From: Bradyrhizobium sp. dw_411
GTDB taxonomy: Bacteria; Pseudomonadota; Alphaproteobacteria; Rhizobiales; Xanthobacteraceae
Assembly (NCBI RefSeq): GCF_018449695.1
Contig: NZ_JAAVUY010000008.1
Coordinates: forward strand, 248,001-312,000
Direction of reading: 5' to 3'
Length of the DNA stretch: 64,000 nucleotides
Positions 18,243 through 27,553 of the stretch are shown in pieces. Every line of letters begins with the position of its first letter. The stretch's first letter is position 1. Both the position numbers and the translations under genes were made by a program. The notes beneath the pieces were generated by a model, which was given only the letters and a program-made list of their open reading frames with translations, searched no databases and was not told where the DNA came from.

Positions 18243-18962
18243 CTAGGCCGCTCCCGCAAACTGCGCCTCGATAAACGCCGTGATGAACCGTGGCATCGCC
18301 GCCGTGAGGTCCGAAATCCCCCGCACCAGATGAACCGCGCTAAGCTCAGGATGATCCTGCGCCGCGAGATTGGCCTCGATCCGCGCGCGCATCGCTTCGC
18401 CTGTCATGTCGGCGTGCAAGATCCGCATCATCGCGATGGTCGCGCCGACCACCACACAGTCCCAGTAATCGTCCGCCTTGTAATCCGCCGGGGTTAGCCC
18501 GGTTTCTTCCCCAAGCTCGCGCATCACGCTGTCGTCCATATCGACCTTGCCGTCGCGCAGATCGTCGAGATCGGGCGTGCCGGCCGGAAAGTAGATCTGG
18601 CCGGCGTTCGCCGTATGCCGGCCCATTTCGCCCATCACGAAAGCGCCGTCAGCGCAGCGCAGCGCGCCCATGCCGAAGCCGTTGAAGATTTCCGGGTCCG
18701 GAAAACCCCAGTCGATCCAGGCCAGCAGGCTGGCAAAATCGGTCGCGAAATAATTGGCGCGGAAACAGTTGCCGGAGATGTCCGCATCGCGGCCCAACAG
18801 AATGCGGCCGTTCCAGATTTCCGGCGTGTCGCGCTGGCGTTTGGCGAAATGCGCATCGATATCCGCACGCCGCTGGTCGGCGAACGGCCACGGCCGCTCT
18901 TGAAAACTCAGGTCGAGCGTGGTGACGCGATGGATGACCGCTGGCCTCACATCACTTGGCAT
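18243..18962 (-). CDS. Nudix hydrolase-like protein
   Basis: 239 residues. The Nudix helix RELGEETGL (REUXEEXGU) is intact near residue 165, but the upstream glycine/glutamate part of the Nudix box is not canonical (DLRDGKVDMDDSVM), so activity is likely but substrate unknown. The start overlaps the end of the ABC binding-protein gene by 11 nt on the same strand, suggesting co-transcription with the importer. It might sanitise or process a nucleotide-linked compound; this is speculation. Confidence 0.8.
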   Translation of the reverse strand: MPSDVRPAVIHRVTTLDLSFQERPWPFADQRRADIDAHFAKRQRDTPEIWNGRILLGRDADISGNCFRANYFATDFASLLAWIDWGFPDPEIFNGFGMGALRCADGAFVMGEMGRHTANAGQIYFPAGTPDLDDLRDGKVDMDDSVMRELGEETGLTPADYKADDYWDCVVVGATIAMMRILHADMTGEAMRARIEANLAAQDHPELSAVHLVRGISDLTAAMPRFITAFIEAQFAGAA

Positions 18963-19977
18963 TCATGCCCGTCGTCTTGGCCTGCTCGACAAATTTGTTG
19001 GTGTAGGTCTTGAGCACGTCGATATTGGCCTTGGCAACTTCCGGCGAACTCTCGCTGAACACCGCGAGCACGGCGTCAGCCCCCTTGGGGTCCATCCTGC
19101 CGGTTTGCGAGTACATCGGGATCGTGTTCTTGAGCGCGGCCAGATAAAGCTCCTTGTTCTTGCCGACCATTTCCGGCGGCATCTTCGCCATCACGTCCTC
19201 GGGCGAATGGGCGTGAATCCAGGCCAGCGTGTTCAGCATCGCGTTGGTCAGCGCCTGAACTTCCTTGTCGTGGCCGGCGATCCAGGCCGTGGTCGAATAC
19301 AGCGCGCCGCCGGGATATTCGCCGCCGAACACATCGAGCGTATCTTTCTGGGTGCGCGTGTCGGAGAGAATGCGCAGGTCCGGATGGCTGCCTTGCAAGA
19401 CCGTGACCGACGGATCCAGCATGACAGCCGCATCGATCTGGCCCTGCTCCATCGCCGCAACGGACGTGGCGCCGAGGCCGACGCCGATCACGGGAACGCT
19501 GGCCGGATCGACACCGTTTTTCTTCAGGAGATATTTGAGAAAGAAATCGGTCGAGGAGCCCGGCGCGCTGATGCCGACCTTCTTGCCCGCCAAATCCTTG
19601 ATCGATTTGATTTCGCTGGTGTGACCGGGTGACACCACCAGCACCAGCCCGGGATAGCGGTCATAGACTACAAAGGATGTCAGTTCCTGCTTCTTGGCGG
19701 CGAGATTGACGCAGTGGTCGAAATAGCCCGACACCACATCGGCGCTGCCGCCGAGCACGGCCTTGAGCGCATCCGAGCCGCCCTTGAGATCGACCAGTTC
19801 GACCGCAAGCCCCGCCTTTTCGTATTCGCCAAGCTGCTGCGCCAGCACGGTCGGCAGATAGCACAGGCAGGCGCCGCCGCCGACCGCGATCGTAACCTTG
19901 GTCGCCGCCGCAGCAAAGCCTGAACTCAGCGTCAATGCCACCAGCGTCGCGGCCAGCCGGCCGAATATCGTCCTCAT
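18952..19977 (-). CDS. ABC transporter substrate-binding protein, nitrate/sulfonate/taurine type
   Basis: 341 residues from ATG 19977, directly before a signal peptide (MRTIFGRLAATLVALTLSS). The open frame continues upstream to 20196, but that part is repeat DNA. The fold is NMT1/SsuA-like: YLPTVLAQQLGEYEKAGLAVELVDLKGG near the mature start and a later GSADVVSGYFDHC ligand-site region. With the permease (20141) and ATPase (21792) it makes a complete importer. The ligand is unknown. Confidence 0.85.
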   Translation of the reverse strand: MRTIFGRLAATLVALTLSSGFAAAATKVTIAVGGGACLCYLPTVLAQQLGEYEKAGLAVELVDLKGGSDALKAVLGGSADVVSGYFDHCVNLAAKKQELTSFVVYDRYPGLVLVVSPGHTSEIKSIKDLAGKKVGISAPGSSTDFFLKYLLKKNGVDPASVPVIGVGLGATSVAAMEQGQIDAAVMLDPSVTVLQGSHPDLRILSDTRTQKDTLDVFGGEYPGGALYSTTAWIAGHDKEVQALTNAMLNTLAWIHAHSPEDVMAKMPPEMVGKNKELYLAALKNTIPMYSQTGRMDPKGADAVLAVFSESSPEVAKANIDVLKTYTNKFVEQAKTTGMNAK

Positions 19978-20046
19978 GGTCGTCTCCCGTCGATTTGTGG
20001 CGCAGGATAGAGCAGTGGGCGGGGGTTGAGAAGGTGGGCAAGACTT

Positions 20047-20128
20047 CGTCATTCCGGGGCGATGCGAAGCATCGAACCCGGAATCTCGAGATTCCGGGTT
20101 CGCGTCTTCGACGCGCCCCGGAATGACG
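20047..20128. repeat. Dispersed palindromic repeat, CATTCCGGG family, copy 2
   Basis: Same consensus as 18158-18239, with CGTCATTCCGGGG at the left and CCCCGGAATGACG at the right. It separates the permease stop from the binding-protein start inside one leftward gene group, so it would be in an untranslated part of the message. Confidence 0.8.
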
Positions 20129-20140
20129 GAGGGAGCGAGC

Positions 20141-20929
20141 CTACCCCCGCGCCTCACCGGCATTGGGGCGCCAGACCAGCAACCGCCGTTCCACAATCGT
20201 CACAACGATATCGATCAAAATCACGAAAATCGACAGCACGAACATCCCGGCGAACACGCCGGCAACGTCGAATACGCCTTCGGCCTGCTGGATCAGGTAA
20301 CCGAGCCCGGCGGCCGAGCCCAGATATTCGCCGACGACCGCGCCGACCACGGCGAAGCCGACCGACGTGTGCAGCGAGGAGAACATCCACGACAGCGCCG
20401 AGGGCCAATAGACATGGCGCATCAACTGCTGCTCGCTCATGCCGAGCATGCGGCCATTGTCGAGCACGGTCTTGGAGACTTCCTTGACGCCCTGATAGAC
20501 ATTGAAGAACACGATGAAGAACACCAGCGTGACGCCGAGCGCGACCTTCGACCAGATGCCAAGCCCGAGCCACAGCGTGAAGATCGGCGCCAGCACCACC
20601 CGCGGCAGCGCATTGGCCATCTTCACATAGGGATCGAACACGGCGGCGACGCGCGGCTGGCGCGCGAACCAGAAGCCGACCATGACGCCGCCGAACGAGC
20701 CGATCGCGAAAGCGAGAATGGACTCCCACAGCGTGATCGCCAGATGCTTCCAGATCACGCCGGTCGAGAACCATTCGAAGATCTGGCTGCCGACATTGAC
20801 CGGATTGGAAAAGAAGAACGGCGGCAGCAGCATGTGCCCGAAGATCGGCACGGTCGCGAGCAACTGCCACAGCCCGAGACAGACCACCGCGACCAGCAAC
20901 TGACAGACGAGAAGCATCAAGCGCGACAT
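20141..20929 (-). CDS. ABC transporter permease, SsuC/TauC type
   Basis: 262 residues with about six predicted membrane helices and the EAA-type cytoplasmic loop (EVSKTVLDNGRMLGMSEQQL near residue 155-175). It forms the inner membrane channel with the ATPase at 21792 and binding protein at 18952. The family handles nitrate, sulfonates, taurine and pyrimidine precursors. Confidence 0.9.
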   Translation of the reverse strand: MSRLMLLVCQLLVAVVCLGLWQLLATVPIFGHMLLPPFFFSNPVNVGSQIFEWFSTGVIWKHLAITLWESILAFAIGSFGGVMVGFWFARQPRVAAVFDPYVKMANALPRVVLAPIFTLWLGLGIWSKVALGVTLVFFIVFFNVYQGVKEVSKTVLDNGRMLGMSEQQLMRHVYWPSALSWMFSSLHTSVGFAVVGAVVGEYLGSAAGLGYLIQQAEGVFDVAGVFAGMFVLSIFVILIDIVVTIVERRLLVWRPNAGEARG

Positions 20930-20972
20930 TGCAGCGATCTATCTTCCTGAAGTGAGATCATTCTGTCTCAGC

Positions 20973-21000
20973 GTCGTCCCTGCGAACGCAGGGACCCATA
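20973..21000. repeat. GTCCCTGCG..CGCAGGGAC palindrome, left copy
   Basis: GTCCCTGCGAACGCAGGGACCCATA; the reverse complement recurs at 21064-21090, so the two form an inverted pair in the gap before the permease gene. Confidence 0.75.
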
Positions 21001-21063
21001 CGCCGTGCCCTGTCGTTGAAGCGAACTGGCAGAGACCTTTTACAAAAACAAACTACCGGGATT

Positions 21064-21090
21064 ATGGGTCCCTGCGTTCGCAGGGACGAC
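21064..21090. repeat. GTCCCTGCG..CGCAGGGAC palindrome, right inverted copy
   Basis: TATGGGTCCCTGCGTTCGCA and following bases are the inverted counterpart of 20973-21000, lying between the permease and the PEBP gene. They could form a strong stem across about 120 nt of message. Confidence 0.7.
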
Positions 21091-21141
21091 GGGGGAGGGA
21101 TCGCGCCCTCCCTCAACAAAGAGAGAGGGCGCGATTTAGCC

Positions 21142-21714
21142 TTACGGCTTCGAGAACGTGCCGATCAAACCGGTCGCGACCTTGACGTGGCCGTCGAGCG
21201 CCTTGATCACCTCATCACGGGTCATGCCGGGCTTCAGGGCGGTCGGCTCAAGATCGGTCGCCATCAGCGTCAGGGTGTAGTGATGCGGCGCGCCGGGAGG
21301 CGTGCAGGGGCCGAAATAGTTCGACAGCTTCATGGTGCTTTCGCCGCCGATATATTTTTCGCTCGGCTTCGACACTTCGCCTTCGGCAAAGCCCGTCACC
21401 GAGACCGGAATGCCATAGGCGACCCAATGGCTGACGCCGCCGGGCGGACGGCCTTCCGGATCGAACATCAACAGCGCATAGCTCTTGGTGCCATCAGGCG
21501 GGTTCGCCCAGGCGAGCGGCGGCGAAACATTCTCGCCGACGCAGTTCGGGTTGGACTTGTTGTTGCCGGCGAACTTGGTCGCCAACCGCTCGCCATCCTT
21601 GAAGGCCGGCGACGTCAGGGTGAAAGCGGCCTGCGCATTGGCGGCGTGCGAACCGCACAGACCCGTCAGCGCGACGGTCAGGGCCAGAATGGAACCACGT
21701 AAAAGCATTGTCAT
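21142..21714 (-). CDS. YbhB/YbcL-type Raf kinase inhibitor-like (PEBP) exported protein
   Basis: 190 residues with a signal peptide (MTMLLRGSILALTVALTGLCGS) and the PEBP fold motifs: NVSPPLAWANPPDGTKSYALLMFDPEG, then GGVSHWVAYGIP, and the later GPCTPPGAPHHYTL. Bacterial members bind small anions or phosphorylated ligands; no enzymatic role is established. It sits between the ATPase and permease of an ABC importer, all on the minus strand, which is an unusual placement. Confidence 0.88.
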   Translation of the reverse strand: MTMLLRGSILALTVALTGLCGSHAANAQAAFTLTSPAFKDGERLATKFAGNNKSNPNCVGENVSPPLAWANPPDGTKSYALLMFDPEGRPPGGVSHWVAYGIPVSVTGFAEGEVSKPSEKYIGGESTMKLSNYFGPCTPPGAPHHYTLTLMATDLEPTALKPGMTRDEVIKALDGHVKVATGLIGTFSKP

Positions 21715-21791
21715 TTCCTCTTAATATTGTTGGCGATACGGGTGTAAAGCGAGCGGAGTGTAGCCTTCAGCACACGCAGATCAAGGCGATC

Positions 21792-22628
21792 TCATCCGGC
21801 AGCAGCCGGCGCTTGCGCTGATTGTGCGTAGCCCTTCAACACTTCATCCTTGAGAACACTCCATATCTCACGATGAAGTGAGTGAAATTCCTTGTCCATC
21901 CGGACTTCCATGATGTCGCGCGGGCGCGCCAGCGGCACGCGCCAGTCGCCGATGATGCGCGCACCGGGCCCGGCCGACATGATCACCACGCGATCCGCCA
22001 GCGCAATCGCCTCTTCCAGATCATGGGTCACGAACAGCACCGCCTTGCGGTCGGCGTTCCAGAGCTGCAGCAGCAAATTGCCCATGATCTGCCGGGTCTG
22101 GGCATCGAGCGGCCCGAACGGCTCGTCCATCAGCAGAATCTTGGGATCGCGGATCAGGACCTGCGCAAGACCGATGCGCTTGCGCTGCCCGCCCGAGAGC
22201 ATATGCGGATAGCGATTGCCGAACGCGCCAAGACCGACCTGGGCGAGCCAGCTTTGCGCGCGCTCCAGCGCTTCCGCGCGCGGCGTGCCCGAGGTCTCGA
22301 GTCCGATCGCGACATTGTCGATCGCGGTCTTCCAGGGAAACAGCGCATCGGCCTGAAACAGATATCCGGCGTCCTTGTTGAGGCCGTTCAGCGGCGCATC
22401 GAAAATCCGCACGCTGCCCGATACCGGCTTGAGCAGGCCTGCGGCAATATTGAGCAGCGTCGATTTTCCACAGCCGGTGGGTCCGACAATGGCGACGAAT
22501 TCGCCATGTTCGACGTTCAGCCGCGCCTGCTGCACCGCCGTGTATACACGGTTGCCGGCGAGACGAAATGCTACCGTCGCGTCATCGAGCGCGACCGCCG
22601 TTGATCCTGCGGTGACACCCGCCTGCAC
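21792..22628 (-). CDS. ABC transporter ATP-binding protein, SsuB/TauB type
   Basis: 278 residues with Walker A GPTGCGKST, signature LSGGQRKRIGLAQ, and Walker B ILLMDEPFGPLDAQT, as in the taurine/nitrate/sulfonate ATPases. It is the most upstream gene of the leftward importer group. The long C-terminal tail (VLKDEVLKGYAQSAQA) is not in core family members. Confidence 0.92.
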   Translation of the reverse strand: MQAGVTAGSTAVALDDATVAFRLAGNRVYTAVQQARLNVEHGEFVAIVGPTGCGKSTLLNIAAGLLKPVSGSVRIFDAPLNGLNKDAGYLFQADALFPWKTAIDNVAIGLETSGTPRAEALERAQSWLAQVGLGAFGNRYPHMLSGGQRKRIGLAQVLIRDPKILLMDEPFGPLDAQTRQIMGNLLLQLWNADRKAVLFVTHDLEEAIALADRVVIMSAGPGARIIGDWRVPLARPRDIMEVRMDKEFHSLHREIWSVLKDEVLKGYAQSAQAPAAAG

Positions 22629-22758
22629 GCGTTTTCCCCGATACTGCCTGTTGCGGCAGGTGGATTAGCGCGATCGCCCTGATAATTCAACCGATTGCGG
22701 CGAGAGTTACGCGTCCGGTCGGCTTGGTTGGCACCTGGCGGTGTGATAGTCCGGTGAC

Positions 22759-23550
22759 ATGACCGCCGCCCCGCCCCTGATCGCCTTTGCGCATGTCGGC
22801 AAGAGTTTTGACGGCGGCCGCGTCAAGGCCGTGGACGATGTCTCGCTCGACGTCGCCGAGGGGGAATTTCTCGCCATCGTCGGCGGCTCCGGCTCCGGCA
22901 AGACCACGCTGCTGCGGCTGGCGAACCGGCTGATCGAGACCGACAGCGGCCACATCACCATCGACGGCGAGGATGTCCGCGCGGCCGATCCGGTCTCGTT
23001 GCGCCGGCGCATCGGCTATGTATTCCAGAGCGGCGGGCTTTTCCCGCATTTCGATGTCGCCGGCAATATCGGGATCACGCCGAAACTGCTGGGCACCCCA
23101 CAGCAGGAGATCGCCGCGCGGGTCGACGAATTGCTCGATCTGGTGCGGCTCGACCGCGCGCAATACCGCGATCGCCTGCCGCATGAATTGTCCGGCGGCC
23201 AGCGCCAGCGCGTCGGCGTCGCCCGGGCGCTGGCGGCACGGCCGAAGATCGTATTGATGGACGAGCCGTTCGGCGCGCTCGATCCCCTCACCCGCGACGC
23301 GCTTGGCGACGACTATCGCGCGCTGCATAAACAGCTCGGCCTGACCACGGTCATGATCACCCACGACATGACCGAGGCGATTCTGCACGCCGACCGCATC
23401 GCGGTGATGCACAGCGGAAAGCTTTTGGCGCAGGGCACGCCGGCAGAACTCTCCAACAGCGGCGATGCCTATGTCGGCGAACTGCTGCGTACGCCGCGCC
23501 GCCAGGCCGAGCGGCTGAAAGTGCTGTTGCCGCGGGATGGCGCAGCATGA
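22759..23550 (+). CDS. OpuCA-like glycine betaine/choline ABC transporter ATPase
   Basis: 263 residues with Walker A GGSGSGKTT, signature LSGGQRQRVGVARAL and Walker B IVLMDEPFGALDPLTRDAL, the DPLTR pattern being typical of the OpuCA/ProV-type osmoprotectant ATPases. It overlaps the fused permease gene by 4 nt (ATGA), so it is translationally coupled. It is divergent from the ABC ATPase at 22628 across 130 bp. Confidence 0.88.
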   Translation: MTAAPPLIAFAHVGKSFDGGRVKAVDDVSLDVAEGEFLAIVGGSGSGKTTLLRLANRLIETDSGHITIDGEDVRAADPVSLRRRIGYVFQSGGLFPHFDVAGNIGITPKLLGTPQQEIAARVDELLDLVRLDRAQYRDRLPHELSGGQRQRVGVARALAARPKIVLMDEPFGALDPLTRDALGDDYRALHKQLGLTTVMITHDMTEAILHADRIAVMHSGKLLAQGTPAELSNSGDAYVGELLRTPRRQAERLKVLLPRDGAA

Positions 23551-25106
23551 ACTTCTTCACGGATTCACGCTGGAGCGAGGCGCTGGCGCATCTGCCGGAT
23601 TATCTCGGCAATCATGTGCGGGTCAGCGTCACCGCGCTGGCGCTCGGCCTCGCGATCAGCCTGCCGCTGGCGATTGCGGCACGCAACCGTCCGATACCGC
23701 GCAGCCTGCTGCTCGGGCTGGCCAGCATCATCCAGACGGTGCCCGGACTGGCGCTGCTGGCGCTGTTCTATCCGCTGCTGCTGGCGCTCGCGTCATTGTC
23801 GCTGGCGTGGTTCGGCTTTGGCTTCTCGGCGTTCGGATTCCTGCCCGCGGTGCTGGCACTCGCGCTCTATTCGATGCTGCCGGTGCTGCGCAACACCATC
23901 ACCGGCCTCAATGGCGTTGAGCCCGCGATCGTCGAAGCCGCGCAGGGTGTCGGCATGACGCCACGCCAGTCGCTGCTGTCGGTGGAATTGCCGCTGGCGC
24001 TGCCTGTCATGATGGCGGGCATCCGTACCGCCGCGGTGTGGGTGATCGGCACCGCGACATTGTCCACGCCGATCGGCCAGACCAGCCTCGGCAATTACAT
24101 CTTTGCAGGGTTGCAGACCCAGAACTGGGTGTTCGTGCTGTTCGGCTGCCTCGCCGCCGCGGTGCTGGCGCTGGGCGTCGATCAATTGCTGGCGCTGATC
24201 GAAATCGGCATTCGCCAGCGCCGCCGCTGGCGCGTAGCGTTCGGCGGCGTCGGCCTTGCCGCGCTGGCGGTCGCGACGCTGGTACCGTCACTGGCGCGCT
24301 CGCCATCGAGCTACATTGTCGGCGCCAAGACCTTTGCCGAGCAATATGTGCTGGCGGCGCTGATCGCGCAGCGGCTGCAGGCGGCGGGACTTTCCGCGAG
24401 CACGCGCGAAGGCCTCGGCTCCAACGTGATCTTCGACGCGCTGGTCAGCGGCGATATCGACGTCTACGTCGATTATTCCGGCACGCTGTGGGCCAACCAG
24501 TTTCACCACAGCGATATCAAGCCGCGCGCCGAGTTGCTGGCCGAATTGAAGGCCATACTGGCGCAACAGAAGGTCACGCTGCTGGGCGAACTCGGATTCG
24601 AGAACGCCTACGCGCTGGTGATGCCGCGAAAGCGCGCCGAGGCGCTCGGCATTCGCACGGTCGCCGATCTCGTGTCGCGGGCCGGGACAATGTCGATCGC
24701 GGCGGATTATGAGTTCTTCTCGCGGCCGGAATGGGCCGGATTGCAGAAGGCTTATGGATTGGCGTTTCGCGCGCAGCGGCAGATGCAGCCGGACTTCATG
24801 TATGCTGCAGTGGCCTCCGGCGAGGTCGATGTGATCGCGGGCTACACCAGCGACGGGCTGATCGCGAAATACGATCTCGTGGTGCTGGAAGATACCAAAC
24901 ACGCAATCCCGCCTTATGACGCGATCCTGCTGCTCGCGCCCAAGCGCGCCGGCGATCAGGCGCTGCGAGCCGCGGTGACGCCCCTGCTCGGCCATATCGA
25001 CATCGCCGAGATGCGTGAAGCCAACCTGCGCGCCGCCGGCGGCGACAGCGCCTCGTCACCCAGTGCGGTGGCGCGCTGGCTGTGGGACAAGATCGGGAAG
25101 AAATAA
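23547..25106 (+). CDS. Fused permease and substrate-binding protein of the OpuC-like importer
   Basis: 519 residues. The N-terminal ~220 residues are a permease (hydrophobic helices, PAIVEAAQGVGMTPRQ EAA-loop region) and the C-terminal part, after IVGAKTFAEQYVLAALI (about residue 255), is an OpuAC/QAT-type binding domain. It lacks a separate signal because the binding domain is tethered to the membrane. With the coupled ATPase this makes a two-gene importer. Quaternary amines such as betaine or choline are the family ligands; a different ligand is possible. Confidence 0.88.
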   Translation: MNFFTDSRWSEALAHLPDYLGNHVRVSVTALALGLAISLPLAIAARNRPIPRSLLLGLASIIQTVPGLALLALFYPLLLALASLSLAWFGFGFSAFGFLPAVLALALYSMLPVLRNTITGLNGVEPAIVEAAQGVGMTPRQSLLSVELPLALPVMMAGIRTAAVWVIGTATLSTPIGQTSLGNYIFAGLQTQNWVFVLFGCLAAAVLALGVDQLLALIEIGIRQRRRWRVAFGGVGLAALAVATLVPSLARSPSSYIVGAKTFAEQYVLAALIAQRLQAAGLSASTREGLGSNVIFDALVSGDIDVYVDYSGTLWANQFHHSDIKPRAELLAELKAILAQQKVTLLGELGFENAYALVMPRKRAEALGIRTVADLVSRAGTMSIAADYEFFSRPEWAGLQKAYGLAFRAQRQMQPDFMYAAVASGEVDVIAGYTSDGLIAKYDLVVLEDTKHAIPPYDAILLLAPKRAGDQALRAAVTPLLGHIDIAEMREANLRAAGGDSASSPSAVARWLWDKIGKK

Positions 25107-25126
25107 GGCGGCAATTGTTGAAACCC

Positions 25127-25215
25127 GTAGGGTGGGCAAAGCGAAGCGTGCCCACCATCTCTCAGCGTGCCCTGTACGTGGTGGGCACGGCGAAGACGCC
25201 TTTGCCCACCCTACG
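25127..25215. repeat. Dispersed repeat, GGGTGGGCAAAG/GCCCACC family, copy 1
   Basis: GTAGGGTGGGCAAAGCG ... CGTGCCCACC, then a second GTGGGCACGGCG ... TTTGCCCACCCTAC, so two nested inverted arms. Copies of the same kind at 29471-29512 and 53173-53290. It lies between convergent stops. Confidence 0.7.
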
Positions 25216-25225
25216 AGACCGAATC

Positions 25226-26848
25226 TCAGCTATGCAAACCCGGCGCTTCCTGGCCGGTGCGCGCGACATATTCGGTGTAGCCGCCGCCATATTGATGGAT
25301 GCCTTCCGGCGTCAGCTCCAGCACCCGGTTCGAGAGCGCGGCGAGAAAATGCCGGTCATGCGAGACGAACAGCATGGTGCCCTCGAACTGCGACAGCGCG
25401 TTGATCAGCATCTCCTTGGTGGCCATGTCCAGATGGTTGGTCGGCTCGTCCAGCACCAGGAAGTTCGGCGGATCGAACAGCATCTTCGCCATCACCAGCC
25501 GTGCCTTTTCGCCACCCGACAGCACCCGGCATCTCTTCTCGACGTCGTCGCCGGAAAACCCGAAGCAGCCGGCCAGCGCGCGCAGCGATCCCTGGCCGGC
25601 CTGCGGGAATGAATCTTCCAGCGACTGAAACACCGTGCGCTCGCCGTCCAGCAGATCCATCGCGTGCTGGGCGAAGTAGCCCATCTTGACGCTGCCGCCG
25701 AGCGCCACCGTGCCATCGTCCGGCTCGGTCGAGCCCGCCACCAGTTTCAGCAGCGTGGATTTTCCCGCGCCGTTGATGCCCATCACGCACCAGCGCTCCT
25801 TCCGGCGCACCATGAAGTCGAGACCGTCATAGATCACCCGCTTGCCGTAGCCCTTCTGAACATTCTTCAGGCTCACGACATCCTCGCCGGAGCGCGGCGC
25901 CGGCAGGAAATCGAACTCCACGGTCTGGCGGCGCTTGGGCGGCTCGACGCGCTCGATCTTCTCAAGTTTCTTGACCCGGCTTTGCACCTGCGCGGCGTGT
26001 GAGGCGCGCGCCTTGAAGCGCTCGATGAATTTGATCTCCTTGGAGAGCATAGCCTGCTGGCGCTCGAACTGGGCCTGCTGCTGCTTTTCGTTCAGCGCGC
26101 GCTGCTGCTCATAGAATTCGTAGTCGCCCGAATAAGTCGTCAGCGAGCCGCCATCGATCTCGACGACCTTGGTGATGATGCGGTTCATGAACTCGCGGTC
26201 ATGCGAGGTCATCAACAGCGCGCCCTCATAGCCTTTGAGGAATTGCTCCAGCCAAATCAGGCTTTCGAGATCGAGATGGTTACTCGGCTCGTCCAGCAGC
26301 ATCGCATCCGGGCGCATCAACAGAATGCGCGCCAGCGCCACGCGCATCTTCCAGCCGCCCGACAGCGCGCCGACGTCGCCTTCCATCATCTCCTGGCTGA
26401 AACTGAGACCCGCGAGCACTTCACGCGCCCGCCCGTCCAGCGCGTAGCCGTCGAGCTCCTCGAAGCGCGCCTGCACCTCGCCGTAACGCGCGATGATCTC
26501 GTCCATCTCATCGGCCTTGTCGGGATCGCCCATCGCGGCCTCGAGCTCCCTGAGCTCGGCCGCGACCGCCGCCACAGGTCCGGCGCCGTCCATCACCTCC
26601 GCCACCGCGCTGCGGCCAGCCATTTCGCCCACATCCTGGCTGAAATAGCCGATGGTCACGCCGCGATCGACCGCGACCTGACCCTCGTCGGGCAATTCCT
26701 GGCCGGTGATCATCCGGAACAGCGAGGTCTTGCCGGAGCCGTTGGGGCCGACCAGGCCGATTTTCTCGCCCTTCTGGAGCGCCGCGGAGGCCTCGATGAA
26801 GAGGATCTGGTGGCCAAGCTGCTTGGAAACATTGTCGAGACGGATCAT
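25226..26848 (-). CDS. ABC-F family ATPase
   Basis: 540 residues from ATG 26848 (the open frame starts earlier but the family core begins at MIRLDNVSKQ). Two nucleotide-binding domains: Walker A GPNGSGKTS in the first and GINGAGKST in the second, with LSGGWKMRVALARIL and LSGGEKARLVMAKML signatures, and a long charged linker between. No membrane segments. ABC-F proteins act on the ribosome, as translation factors or resistance proteins; this one is in the YheS/Uup-like group. Stand-alone gene. Confidence 0.9.
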   Translation of the reverse strand: MIRLDNVSKQLGHQILFIEASAALQKGEKIGLVGPNGSGKTSLFRMITGQELPDEGQVAVDRGVTIGYFSQDVGEMAGRSAVAEVMDGAGPVAAVAAELRELEAAMGDPDKADEMDEIIARYGEVQARFEELDGYALDGRAREVLAGLSFSQEMMEGDVGALSGGWKMRVALARILLMRPDAMLLDEPSNHLDLESLIWLEQFLKGYEGALLMTSHDREFMNRIITKVVEIDGGSLTTYSGDYEFYEQQRALNEKQQQAQFERQQAMLSKEIKFIERFKARASHAAQVQSRVKKLEKIERVEPPKRRQTVEFDFLPAPRSGEDVVSLKNVQKGYGKRVIYDGLDFMVRRKERWCVMGINGAGKSTLLKLVAGSTEPDDGTVALGGSVKMGYFAQHAMDLLDGERTVFQSLEDSFPQAGQGSLRALAGCFGFSGDDVEKRCRVLSGGEKARLVMAKMLFDPPNFLVLDEPTNHLDMATKEMLINALSQFEGTMLFVSHDRHFLAALSNRVLELTPEGIHQYGGGYTEYVARTGQEAPGLHS

Positions 26849-27150
26849 GTGCACCGGCGCCCAAAGAAAACGGCCCAAAAAAGGCCGGCAAAACGGCAAG
26901 GAAAACCGTTGCGCCGCTCTTAAGCCATGGTGTGCACCTGCGAAAGGATATTTTGAGCCCGCCGGGGCTGGTTATTTTGCATTGCAGGGGGATCGGCGAG
27001 GGGCCTGATCGAGGCGATACCCCTCGCCTCACCCCCAGGAAAAATAATCCACAGCGCAAGTGGACATAATGAAGACAGAGGCGTGATCCCGGCGTTAAAG
27101 TTCCGGCCGTGATGAGGGCTGCGGTTCAGCCCGACTCAACGGGAAATAGC
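26849..27150. other. 302-bp gap, promoter region of the ABC-F gene and the small protein gene
   Basis: Between two divergent starts. I see no convincing further gene or RNA in it. Confidence 0.4.
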
Positions 27151-27420
27151 ATGACACACGCCTTGCTTCTCAATCCGTTCAATTCAAGCCAGTTCACCTC
27201 AACCGGAGAGCCCGCCCCAATCGTCAACCGGCCGACCTTGCGCGCGACGCGCTCGACGCCGGTATGCGCGGCCTGTCAGTCCGACGACATCATTGCGCAA
27301 GCGACCGCGCAGTGGAGCAATGAATCGCAGGCCTGGGAATTGGCCGCCACCTTCGACCAGCCGGCCCATTGCGTGAGCTGCAACGGCCCCTGCGGCATCG
27401 ACTGGGTGCCGCTACGGTAG
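27151..27420 (+). CDS. Small CxxC-containing hypothetical protein
   Basis: 89 residues, start at the ATG of 27151 after a weak ribosome site. It has two Cys pairs, CAACQSDD near residue 38 and CVSCNGPCG near 76, suggesting a zinc ribbon. The rest is unremarkable. No family recognised. A single-copy repeat element begins immediately behind its stop, at 27421. Confidence 0.6.
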   Translation: MTHALLLNPFNSSQFTSTGEPAPIVNRPTLRATRSTPVCAACQSDDIIAQATAQWSNESQAWELAATFDQPAHCVSCNGPCGIDWVPLR

Positions 27421-27520
27421 AGCCTTATCGGTTCTGATTGAATCAGAACCGGGCTCCAGTCTTTTGTTTTGACGCGTTTTCTTTACGCGAACCGGTACCC
27501 ACTTCGCTCGAAAACGCTAT
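27421..27520. repeat. Flanking repeat, left arm (inverted relative to 28261-28358)
   Basis: 100 bp starting AGCCTTATCGGTTCTGATTG, with an inner hairpin CGGTTCTGATT/GAATCAGAACCG. Its inverted counterpart at 28261-28358 is about 88% identical by eye. The two arms bracket the formyltransferase-like gene. The same sequence family is abundant in Bradyrhizobium intergenic DNA. Confidence 0.75.
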
Positions 27521-27553
27521 AGGACCTCGCGCGACCCGCTCGCGCGCGGAGCG

